Positions 1 through 6,309 of a DNA stretch of 7,275 nt are shown one piece after another. This DNA is from Victivallales bacterium (GTDB taxonomy: Bacteria > Verrucomicrobiota > Lentisphaeria > Oligosphaerales > Oligosphaeraceae). The translations under genes and the position numbers were made by a program. The notes below the pieces were generated by a model. The model was not told where the DNA came from, made no database searches, and saw only the letters and a list, made by a program, of their open reading frames with translations. The stretch's first letter is position 1; each line of letters starts with the position of its first letter. The stretch spans positions 1 to 7,275 of the forward strand of contig JAFYGL010000145.1 of NCBI GenBank assembly GCA_017543165.1, written 5' to 3'.

Positions 1-528
1 ATAGCAGAACTGCTTGCCAATTGCATGTGTCCTGCGCTGGCCGCCAGGTTCATGATCTACTACATCGGGCTGCCATATTCCTTCAATCTGTTCGGCATGC
101 AAATACCGACTTTCATGGTTTTGACGCTTATCATGATTACGCTGTGCGTGACAATATGCTATCTCGGCGGTGCGCTTTCTCTGCTGGTCACAGATACAAT
201 TCAAGGCTTCTTCTGCTATCCGCTGCTGATTATCTTCACCATATTCATTGCCATGAAATTCTCATGGAACGGAGTTGTAGTCCCTGTTATGAGCGACCGC
301 ATTGCAGGGCAGAGTTTCCTGAATCCATACGATGTGCAAGGTCTGCGGGACTTCAATATGTTCGCACTGGTTGTGTCGGTCTATAGCACGATTATCAACC
401 GCGGCAACTGGGAAGGTACCAGCTCCAGCATCGCAGCTCGTTCACCCCATGAGCAGAAGATGGCAGGGGTAATGGGCACGTGGCGGGCCATGTTCGGCTC
501 GGTTCTGTATATCCTTCTGGTGATTTGA
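1..528 (+). CDS. Sodium:solute symporter (SSS family), N-terminal-side fragment, open at left edge and ended by an in-frame TGA
   Basis: Membrane transporter of the sodium:solute symporter family, which couples uptake of a small solute (sugar, sugar acid, amino acid or similar) to sodium entry. Frame 1 is open from base 1, so the true start lies outside the window; 175 sense codons are visible. Hydrophobic segments fall near residues 36-57, 66-86, 119-135 and 160-175. The stretch GGALSLLVTDTIQG (about 56-69) matches the SSS pattern GG..a...TD..Q at a membrane-segment start. NRGNWEGTSSSIAARSPHEQKMAG (shown in part: residues 133-156) resembles the loop with R.lAA.s..eA. The reading stops at TGA 526-528 inside a membrane segment (ILLVI-stop-VIATLNH), and the same frame carries on with the rest of the transporter, so this is half of one gene. 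The family call is solid; the substrate is unknown. Confidence 0.85.
   Translation: MAELLANCMCPALAARFMIYYIGLPYSFNLFGMQIPTFMVLTLIMITLCVTICYLGGALSLLVTDTIQGFFCYPLLIIFTIFIAMKFSWNGVVVPVMSDRIAGQSFLNPYDVQGLRDFNMFALVVSVYSTIINRGNWEGTSSSIAARSPHEQKMAGVMGTWRAMFGSVLYILLVI
526..528 (+). other. In-frame TGA interrupting the symporter gene
   Basis: Codons around it read GTG ATT TGA GTC ATA GCC ACT, in the middle of a predicted membrane helix. Both flanks are in the same frame and both resemble SSS symporters, so a single substitution explains it. TGA also ends this gene (1942-1944) and the pseudopilin gene (6234-6239, two TGAs in a row), and Trp is written TGG throughout, so TGA is an ordinary stop here. 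Candidate one-step precursors include TTA (Leu), GGA (Gly), TGG (Trp) and TCA (Ser). It may be a true pseudogene, a strain variant or a sequencing/assembly error. Confidence 0.9.
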
Positions 529-540
529 GTCATAGCCACT

Positions 541-1944
541 TTGAACCATAATTCCATTGCGAAAGTCGGGCGCGAGGTACGCAACGATCTTAGCGCCAAA
601 GTACTGCGTGAAGTCAAGGCAGACGATCTTGCACTGCAGGCAAAGCTGGTTGCCGAACTGGAAAAACTCCCGCCTCGCGACCATGTTATCGGCGGCACAC
701 GACCTCAGGATGCGCCGCTTTCCCACGATACCAACCTGGATACGCCGCACCTGGAACTGGTGCATAAGAACTTGAAGGGCACACCGAACGGTGAGAAGCG
801 CTACCAGGAATATTTCACGTTGTACCATCAGATGATGCTGCCTGTTACTCTCCGCCATCTGCTGCCCGTTGGAATGGTCGGCTTGTTCGCGTTGTTCATA
901 CTTCTGATGATGCTTTCGACTGATGATTCCAGGCTGTTCAGCGCTGCGCAGACAATTGCACAGGACTGTGTGGTGCCGTTTATGCGCAAGGGCATTCCCA
1001 TGAAGTATCATGTGCTGGTGATTAGGCTGGTATGCATAGGTTGCGGGCTGTTCTGGTTTGTGGGCTCGTTCTTTATGGCGCAGCTGGACTATGTGAACAT
1101 GTTTGTGACAATCATGTGCTCCATGTGGATTGGAGCTGGGCCGATGATGATTTTCGGGCTCTACAGTCGCTTCGGGAATACAACAGGCGCATTTTGTTCG
1201 CTTATTTCGGGCATGGTGCTGGCACTGTTTTTCATATTCTGCCAGCGCTCGTGGGCCTCGCTGATATATCCTTGGCTGGCGGTGCATGGCTGGGAAGTGC
1301 CAGTGGGCAATTTCCTTGCCTCGTGCTCGGCACCCTTCGAACCCTGGATAGTCTGGCGTATGACACCGCACAAATTCCCCATCAATTCTGTGGAAATAAA
1401 CTTCATCATCATGATGTGCTGCCTTGTGCTTTACATTGCTGGCTCGCTGCTTACCTACAAGGGGGCTTTCAACCTGGACCGCATGCTGCACCGCGGCATC
1501 TACAATACCGACGGCGAAAATAAAGAGCAGTTCAACTGGTCGCTGCGTAATATTTTCCGCAAGATAATCGGCATCACGCCTGAATTTACGTTTAGCGACA
1601 AAGTCATCACCTGGAGCGTGTTCATATATTCCTTCATCTACAAGTTTTTGATTGCCTTTGTGCTTGTTGTGATATGGAATGTGTTTTCTCCTTGGAAGCC
1701 AGCCTGGTGGGGCCATTATTTCTTCATAATCTATCTGGTGGTTCCTCTGGTTGCGGCGTTTGTCACCACTTTCTGGTTCATCATCGGCGGCATCATTGAT
1801 ATACGGCGTTTGTTCCATGATCTGGATGACCGTGTGGCGGATCCGCTGGACAATGGGCAGGTCGAGGGGCATGTGTCATTGTCAGACGCAAAGATTTTCT
1901 CCGTGAAAGAGGACGAAGCCAAACAACAGGAAGGAGGCAAATGA
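541..1944 (+). CDS. Sodium:solute symporter (SSS family), C-terminal part downstream of the in-frame TGA
   Basis: This continues the same reading frame as the transporter at the left edge, after TGA 526-528. The start given (TTG 541) is only the first formal start codon. It has no Shine-Dalgarno, nor does the first ATG at 832, so independent translation looks weak and the natural product is probably the joined protein. Residues 1-100 are a long hydrophilic, partly helical loop, longer than in the short textbook SSS proteins. Then come membrane segments at about 105-126, 155-178, 183-207, 213-233, 284-304, 359-381 and 391-419. LPVGMVGLFALFILLMMLSTDDS (residues 108-130) matches the SSS core LP.G..Gl....l...mST.dS, where Ser/Thr residues line the sodium site. 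The tail (about 420-467) is charged and cytosolic-looking. The stop TGA 1942-1944 overlaps the ATG of the next gene, indicating translational coupling. Solute unknown; by context a glycan breakdown product. Confidence 0.85.
   Translation: MNHNSIAKVGREVRNDLSAKVLREVKADDLALQAKLVAELEKLPPRDHVIGGTRPQDAPLSHDTNLDTPHLELVHKNLKGTPNGEKRYQEYFTLYHQMMLPVTLRHLLPVGMVGLFALFILLMMLSTDDSRLFSAAQTIAQDCVVPFMRKGIPMKYHVLVIRLVCIGCGLFWFVGSFFMAQLDYVNMFVTIMCSMWIGAGPMMIFGLYSRFGNTTGAFCSLISGMVLALFFIFCQRSWASLIYPWLAVHGWEVPVGNFLASCSAPFEPWIVWRMTPHKFPINSVEINFIIMMCCLVLYIAGSLLTYKGAFNLDRMLHRGIYNTDGENKEQFNWSLRNIFRKIIGITPEFTFSDKVITWSVFIYSFIYKFLIAFVLVVIWNVFSPWKPAWWGHYFFIIYLVVPLVAAFVTTFWFIIGGIIDIRRLFHDLDDRVADPLDNGQVEGHVSLSDAKIFSVKEDEAKQQEGGK
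1931..1937 (+). promoter_or_regulatory. Strong Shine-Dalgarno AAGGAGG for the DUF4838 gene
   Basis: AAGGAGG sits 3 nt before ATG 1941, inside the last codons of the symporter gene. It is close to the full anti-SD complement, fixes the start at 1941 and could let this gene be translated even if ribosomes drop off at the internal TGA of the upstream gene. Confidence 0.85.
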
Positions 1945-4900
1945 CTTTGCGAATCATATTATGTTTTGCCATTATAAGCCTGCTGAGCAGTTTCGGCATT
2001 GAACTGGTAAATGAAGGCAATCCTGCCTCTGAAATTGTCGTGGCGGAAAATGCGTGCGAGGGGACATTGCTGGCCGCACAGGACCTTCAACTGCATCTGG
2101 AGAAGATTTCAGGCGCGAAACTCAACATTGTCACTGCAGATAAGATACAGGCGAAAAATCTGATTTGCGTCGGGGAAAGCAAGGCAACGCGTAATGCGGG
2201 ATATGAATTGCCTTTGTTTACACGGTCGGGATACGATATTTATGTCAAGGGGAATCTGGCAATATTAGCAGGCCCTGTGACCAGACACAAGGGAGTCAGG
2301 TCATCATATAAAGAAGCTCTTCATGAACAAAGCCGCATTTTTTCCTTGAGTTCAAACTCGGTATTTGCAGAAGAAGACAACGGCCCAATGCATGCGGTCA
2401 GCGCATTCCTGGAGCATTTGGGTGTCAGATTCTATGCGCCATACGAGGATGGCACCATTATTCCGCAAATGAAAACAGTGCATGTGGAGGATTTCAGGGA
2501 AACAAGGACTGCTGCATTTGCAAGACGCGTTTACAGCAGTACGATTCCCGAACAGGATTTGGAAGGTGCAATGTGGTTTCGGCGGCTGAAAGGAGGTTCA
2601 AGCCAGAAATGTGCAGATGTTTTTCCAATCGTAGAGGTATTAAAGGGCAATCCTCCTTCTGAATGGAGGGCGGAGGATGCATTTGAGCAGCCAATGCTTA
2701 CCAATGACGGATGCATTTTCCCGCGTTTTGCCAATGTTGATTTCCAGCAGAGCTGTGCAAAGTATGTATGCCAGATGCTTGACGATAACCCCGAAATTAA
2801 AGAACTGGAGTTGGTTCTCCCCTCGTTGCGCGGCGTACATGATAGCCGCGATATGGACGCCTGGCTGACTAAAAAGGTATTTCCCCAGCCTGTTCAGGAG
2901 GATATTATGGCGGCGTTTTGCATTGGAGTGGCGAATGAGGTCAGGAAAAAGCATCCTGGGTGCATTCTTGTATGCCACAATGGTTTCCCAAGTTCCCATT
3001 ACCGCAGTGAAATACCAGAAAATCTGGTGTTTTATCCACTAGGCCAGAGCGTGGTGATATACGCAAACCCAAAGGACAGGGAAAAATACTTGAAACAGCT
3101 TGCCAAAAGAGCGGAGTGGTTTGACAAACATCCAATGCAGCAGCGTGAATGGTGGAACGAGTTTGAATGCAGGGAGACCCCTCGCCAAGGATTCTGGTTT
3201 ATGCATGCGCTGCAGCAGGTTCGCAAGGCGCAACGGCAGTATCTTTCTGGCATTGTGATTGAAACAGGCTCCGACATTGCTGCAAAACGCCTGGCGGAAG
3301 TGCCACTGATGCATCTGATGTATTATGTCAACAGCAAGTTGCTGTGGAATCCAGATTTGGATTTGGAGGCTCTTCTGGATGAATATTGTTGCCTCTGGTT
3401 TGGCCCAGCGGAAAAGGAAATGAGGACTTTCCTGGCATACGCCGAACATCTGACATGCCAGCAGGGGCGGCGTTCCCTCTCCGTCCATAATGAACAATTG
3501 CGTGAAATAGATATGCAGTTCTGGTTTGAACTGCTTTCAAAAGCGAAGGCGAAAACAAGCGCGGGCACTATTCACCGCCGCAGAATCGAGGAATTGGAGA
3601 GGGCCTTCGCGCCAATGAAGAATATTTGGGGGAAAGCAGTTGATTCTAGAACCATGCTCGTTGGAAAAATCCTGCCCCGTAGAACATTTTGTGACGGAGA
3701 TTTCTCCAAATACGGGAAATGGACAGTTCTGCCAGGAGGCAATGCAAGCAACAGGACGGAAGTTGCACTGGGCGTGACAGAGGACCGTAGCCGTATATTT
3801 GTGGCATTCCGCTGTTATGAGCCTCAGATGTCAAAATTGAAACAAAACGAACTGCACCCTGATGATCCTGCTATTTTTGATTCCGAGCACATTCGGATAG
3901 ACTTTAATCCATCTGGCAGAAATGGCTATATGGCTGCAATAAATCCCTGGGGAAGTTTTGCGGACGGTTCTTCCGACCCAGATGAGCTTGCGAAATGTGG
4001 CAGTTTTCTTGGTTGGAGCAAGCCGATGACGAGGGGCTGGGCTAAATGTCATGCAGAACGTTGGGAGGCTGAAATCGTCATTGATGTGCAGAACTGCGGT
4101 CAAATGCCTGATTTTGGAGAAGCGTGGGATTTTGATTTTACTAGAAGCAGTGGCGGGAGGCAAGCCCCGCATGCCAGGCAGGCAGGATTAGGAAGAAGAT
4201 ATCGATATAAGTTAACGTTGCCCAAAGTGGATTCACAGAACAGGCCGCTGAATTTCTATTATGAAAGATTAGAGCAAATGCCTGGAATGCCAGATGAGGC
4301 TGTTTATTCAGTCAAACGGGCAAAGACGAAGGTGGATATTTCCTCGCCGTGGAATGGCAAGGAATGGGAGGGCATCCCCGAGATGAGACTTGGCTGGGAA
4401 CTGGTAACTTCAGCGTCATCGGGATTCCATCCAGATGCACGGGCAAAACTCCAGTATGACGATGAGTACCTCTATGTCCTTTATCAAGTCCGTGACCAGT
4501 ATGTCCGAGGCACGTTTAAAAATGACCAGGAAATGGTTTGCCTGGACAGCTGCATGGAGTTTTTCATACAGCCAGAAAAGAAAGGTCCCTACTACAACTT
4601 TGAATGCAATTGCATTGGCACCTTGCTGCTTTATGAAGCAAGACGCCAGGGCAAGGGATTGAATATGAGCCCTGTGTCTTTGGAGGAATTACGCGAAGTC
4701 AAACGGTTCTCCACATTGCCCCGCAATCTTTCTGGTGAGATAGAAAAGCCAGTGACATGGCGCCTGGGGTTGCAGATTCCTCTTTCATTGTTTGTCCGTC
4801 GCTGTAGTGTCAAACTTCCTTTGAAAGGTCAAGTCTGGTTTGGAAATGTTTATAAATGCGCGGATTGGACCACGCATCCATGCTGGCTGATGTGGAAGAA

Positions 4901-4952
4901 AAATGAAACTTTCCATTATCCTGAGGGCTTTGGGGCATTTGTCTTTGAATAG
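1941..4952 (+). CDS. Secreted DUF4838 domain protein with two C-terminal CBM9-like domains
   Basis: Probable exported glycan-active protein of 1003 residues. Residues 1-19 form a signal peptide (MTLR, then a hydrophobic run to LLSSFG). Residues about 28-110 look like the alpha/beta domain found before GH20/GH67 catalytic domains (ASEIVVAEN..., then LAAQDLQLHLEKISGAKL). Residues 147-177 (NGPMHAVSAFLEHLGVRFYA, then PYEDGTIIP) match the GH67/DUF4838 pattern A.y.FLE..GvR.y.P.e.Gt..P. The DUF4838 core runs to about 505; YYVNSKLLWNPDLDLEALLD (461-480) and WFGPAEKEM are typical of its end. Two CBM9/DOMON-like beta-sandwiches follow, about 575-760 and 797-1003; the second has FHPDARAKLQYDDEYLYVLY, LDSCMEFFIQP and YYNFECN. 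DUF4838 has no settled reaction that I know of, so enzyme activity is inferred from fold and context. I do not assign catalytic residues. It overlaps the symporter gene by 4 nt and ends with TAG before a repeat-rich gap. Confidence 0.93.
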   Translation: MTLRIILCFAIISLLSSFGIELVNEGNPASEIVVAENACEGTLLAAQDLQLHLEKISGAKLNIVTADKIQAKNLICVGESKATRNAGYELPLFTRSGYDIYVKGNLAILAGPVTRHKGVRSSYKEALHEQSRIFSLSSNSVFAEEDNGPMHAVSAFLEHLGVRFYAPYEDGTIIPQMKTVHVEDFRETRTAAFARRVYSSTIPEQDLEGAMWFRRLKGGSSQKCADVFPIVEVLKGNPPSEWRAEDAFEQPMLTNDGCIFPRFANVDFQQSCAKYVCQMLDDNPEIKELELVLPSLRGVHDSRDMDAWLTKKVFPQPVQEDIMAAFCIGVANEVRKKHPGCILVCHNGFPSSHYRSEIPENLVFYPLGQSVVIYANPKDREKYLKQLAKRAEWFDKHPMQQREWWNEFECRETPRQGFWFMHALQQVRKAQRQYLSGIVIETGSDIAAKRLAEVPLMHLMYYVNSKLLWNPDLDLEALLDEYCCLWFGPAEKEMRTFLAYAEHLTCQQGRRSLSVHNEQLREIDMQFWFELLSKAKAKTSAGTIHRRRIEELERAFAPMKNIWGKAVDSRTMLVGKILPRRTFCDGDFSKYGKWTVLPGGNASNRTEVALGVTEDRSRIFVAFRCYEPQMSKLKQNELHPDDPAIFDSEHIRIDFNPSGRNGYMAAINPWGSFADGSSDPDELAKCGSFLGWSKPMTRGWAKCHAERWEAEIVIDVQNCGQMPDFGEAWDFDFTRSSGGRQAPHARQAGLGRRYRYKLTLPKVDSQNRPLNFYYERLEQMPGMPDEAVYSVKRAKTKVDISSPWNGKEWEGIPEMRLGWELVTSASSGFHPDARAKLQYDDEYLYVLYQVRDQYVRGTFKNDQEMVCLDSCMEFFIQPEKKGPYYNFECNCIGTLLLYEARRQGKGLNMSPVSLEELREVKRFSTLPRNLSGEIEKPVTWRLGLQIPLSLFVRRCSVKLPLKGQVWFGNVYKCADWTTHPCWLMWKKNETFHYPEGFGAFVFE

Positions 4953-4956
4953 TTGC

Positions 4957-5040
4957 AAGGGACGAAGGGATGAGCATTCGCTATTAAAATAGGGATATTA
5001 GTCCCTTCGTCTCTTCGTCTCTTCGTCCCTTAAGTCCCTT
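4957..5040 (+). repeat. Intergenic octamer tandem repeat with an inverted copy (GTCCCTTCGT type)
   Basis: From 5003 the sequence runs in 8-base steps: CCCTTCGT, CTCTTCGT, CTCTTCGT, CCCTTAAG, then TCCCTT to 5040. Just after the DUF4838 stop, AAGGGACGAAGGGA (4957-4970) is the reverse complement of TCCCTTCGTCCCTT and pairs with 5002-5015 or 5018-5031 with one mismatch each. A small hairpin AGGGA-TATTAG-TCCCT (4991-5006) lies inside. Further AGGGAC/GGGAC copies occur at 5062-5067 and 5085-5089; the first can pair with GTCCCT 5034-5039. The block could fold in the 3' end of the DUF4838 transcript, but there is no clean T run after the stem, so I do not call it an intrinsic terminator. It may be a dispersed intergenic repeat of this genome. 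Confidence 0.75.
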
Positions 5041-5117
5041 AAAACTACCCTCGTGGAAAATAGGGACATGATTTAAAAAGTTATGGGACAGCTGTAAAAA
5101 AAATCCAATGCAAGGTA

Positions 5118-5146
5118 TTGACATGATTGTTTTAGTTGTATACAAT
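5118..5146 (+). promoter_or_regulatory. Sigma70-type promoter P1 (TTGACA-N17-TACAAT)
   Basis: The -35 TTGACA (5118-5123) is perfect, the spacer is 17 nt and the -10 TACAAT (5141-5146) has 5 of 6 consensus bases. Transcription would start near 5153 and run through promoter P2 and the leader into the pseudopilin gene. A palindrome overlaps its -10, suggesting repressor control. Confidence 0.7.
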
Positions 5147-5156
5147 TTTGTCATGT
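5121..5156. promoter_or_regulatory. Nested palindromes over P1, candidate operator
   Basis: TTGTATACAA (5136-5145) is a perfect 10-base palindrome covering most of the P1 -10 element. Around it, ACATGA (5121-5126) and TCATGT (5151-5156) are exact reverse complements, centred within 2 bases of the inner palindrome. A GT..AC dyad is typical of operators bound by dimeric regulators such as the GntR family, but the regulator is not in the window and its family is a guess. Confidence 0.4.
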
Positions 5157-5193
5157 GAAATTTTAAAAAGAGCCCAAAAAATCTCATAGCCCC

Positions 5194-5222
5194 TTGCCTT
5201 TGTCAAAAAAGTATGTTATAAT
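5194..5222 (+). promoter_or_regulatory. Extended -10 promoter P2 (TTGCCT-N17-TATAAT with TG)
   Basis: The -10 TATAAT (5217-5222) is perfect and preceded by TG-N (5214-5216), the extended -10 element. The -35 TTGCCT (5194-5199) has 4 of 6 consensus bases at 17-nt spacing. The start site would be near 5229, giving a leader of about 185 nt before the pseudopilin ATG. This is the best-placed promoter for that gene. Confidence 0.75.
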
Positions 5223-5228
5223 TGCCTC

Positions 5229-5401
5229 AACTGATGAGGAAAACGCAGATGTTAGAAAACTTCAAGCCATTCTATTTGAATAACCGTTGCGCTTCAGCAA
5301 TCTCACAGCAACCTGCTGATTTATAGTTCTTCCTGCTGTTTCTGAAGGGTAGAGAACTCCTTTTTTTCTCAAACCGTCATTTTTTCATCACATTTTTTTA
5401 T
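5229..5401 (+). promoter_or_regulatory. Long structured 5' leader of the pseudopilin gene with possible pseudoknot
   Basis: The region between P2 and the gene carries no convincing ORF but several self-complementary segments. TTCAA/TTGAA (5261-5265 with 5276-5280) and TTGC/GCAA (5287-5290 with 5297-5300) are small hairpins. Four six-base segments in order, TCAGCA (5294-5299), ACAGCA (5305-5310), TGCTGA (5314-5319) and TGCTGT (5334-5339), pair perfectly 1 with 3 and 2 with 4, the layout of an H-type pseudoknot; 2 with 3 (CAGCA-ACC-TGCTG) is the competing simple hairpin. A terminator-like hairpin follows. I recognise no known riboswitch class. That it is a regulatory leader is inference. Confidence 0.45.
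5326..5369 (+). terminator. Terminator-like hairpin plus T7 run inside the leader (possible attenuator)
   Basis: GTTCT (5326-5330) pairs with AGAAC (5353-5357), extended by a T-G pair (5331/5352) and, past a 2-nt bulge, CCT/GGG (5332-5334 with 5347-5349). It is followed by TCC and seven Ts (5361-5367). It lies about 50 nt before the pseudopilin ATG and downstream of both promoters, so termination here would release a short RNA of about 140 nt from P2. Segment TGCTGT (5334-5339) of the possible pseudoknot falls mostly in its loop. The stem is modest and bulged, so strength is uncertain. Confidence 0.4.
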
Positions 5402-5414
5402 AGGAGAAGAAACA

Positions 5415-6236
5415 ATGAAAAAGCATTTTACTCTCATTGAACTATTAGTCGTCATCGCCATCATTGCGATTCTTGCCGCCATGCTGCTGCCCGCCTTGAG
5501 CAAAGCCAGAAGCAAGGCCAGGGCGATTTCATGCATCAACAACCTGAAGACGATTGGCCTGGGAAGCAACCTGTATTCGGACGACTATGAGGGACGCATC
5601 CTGCATACATATACAAAGAGTGCAGGGGCGGACGGCGGCTTCTACAACATCCTGTCGGGCGTGAGGGATGATGGAGGCAAAAGCGCCACAGGTTCTGGCT
5701 ATGGCTGCGAATACTATGGCTATTGGAAGAGCGCAGGTACATTCTGGTGCCCTGACACCAATGCGCCAATGGGCTCGTCCTCCAGCAGCCGCTACCAGTA
5801 CACTAGTTATGGAATGAACTGCGCCATCAGCGCGGGGCGTCAAGACGCCAATGGCAAGTACTGCCAGATTTCACTGCCTTCCGTGTTCCAGCCCAGTGTC
5901 GCATTCCTGATGAGTGATAAGATGACGTGGTCAGCGTATGTCGTGCAGAATTCCTATAATCCCGCATTTCGCCATGGCGGTTCGGATATGAACAGCTCGG
6001 GCGAGATGCGCACTGGCGCCACTCCAGATGCAAGCCCTGTGGGAATTTCCACGGGCAAGACTAACATCGTATATGTGGACGGCCATGCTGAGCCAAAGGC
6101 ACCGCGTGAACTCATCAGCATACCGAATTCGGATGTCAAAAGCACGGAGTATCCGAAAGACCTTTCACGTTATAGCATATACAACTGCCTTCTCGTCGGC
6201 TTTGACTACAATGGTCGTTGCTCGCCTTTCAATTGA
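5415..6236 (+). CDS. Type II secretion/type IV pilin-like prepilin (pseudopilin) with DG(H) C-terminal motif
   Basis: Predicted pseudopilin-like protein, 273 residues, exported to the inner membrane and cut by a prepilin peptidase. The leader is very short (MKKH), then [20 protein letters not shown] (residues 5-24) gives the class III signal: Phe at +1, Glu at +5 and a hydrophobic helix to about residue 27. The residue before the cut is His instead of the usual Gly. The C-terminal half has FRHGG (185-189) and [11 protein letters not shown] (216-226), resembling the prepilin-associated H-X9-DG region, but with 34 residues between His187 and Asp222. Seven Cys lie after the helix. The start is set by AGGAG 5402-5406, 8 nt before ATG. 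The gene ends in tandem TGA TGA. Such proteins are highly multiplied in Lentisphaerae and their exact role is unknown; a surface or secretion role next to glycan genes is inference. Confidence 0.93.
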   Translation: MKKHFTLIELLVVIAIIAILAAMLLPALSKARSKARAISCINNLKTIGLGSNLYSDDYEGRILHTYTKSAGADGGFYNILSGVRDDGGKSATGSGYGCEYYGYWKSAGTFWCPDTNAPMGSSSSSRYQYTSYGMNCAISAGRQDANGKYCQISLPSVFQPSVAFLMSDKMTWSAYVVQNSYNPAFRHGGSDMNSSGEMRTGATPDASPVGISTGKTNIVYVDGHAEPKAPRELISIPNSDVKSTEYPKDLSRYSIYNCLLVGFDYNGRCSPFN

Positions 6237-6309
6237 TGAGTGACATGTCCGTTTAGCTTGGGCAAAACCTTTGCTGCCATTGAAGAACAGTATTGCAACA
6301 AGGAGTAAA

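Noticed and set aside
526..528. Selenocysteine or Trp recoding of the TGA
   Set aside because: The TGA is in a membrane helix with no obvious SECIS-like hairpin directly after it, SSS transporters are not known selenoproteins, TGG encodes Trp throughout, and TGA ends two genes here.
442..1872. Long minus-strand open frame (476 codons) opposite the symporter
   Set aside because: It is a codon-use shadow: the predicted protein is rich in His, Gln, Asn and Arg, has no domain pattern, and lies wholly antisense to a clear transporter.
4957..5015. Inverted repeat after the DUF4838 gene as an intrinsic terminator
   Set aside because: The 31-nt loop and lack of a T run after the stem do not fit; it is better described as part of the octamer repeat block.
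4984..5187. Minus-strand 67-codon open frame in the intergenic region
   Set aside because: It runs through the octamer repeat and the P1 promoter, has no Shine-Dalgarno support or recognisable motif, and looks like a chance ORF in AT-rich DNA.
5231..5258. CTGATGAG followed by GAAAAC, resembling a hammerhead ribozyme core
   Set aside because: There is no complementary stem II between the CTGATGA and GAAA boxes and no matching stems I/III, so the resemblance is only to the short core.
6262..6274. GCAAA-ACC-TTTGC hairpin between the pseudopilin gene and the next gene
   Set aside because: It has only five AT-rich pairs and no T run, too weak to call a terminator.
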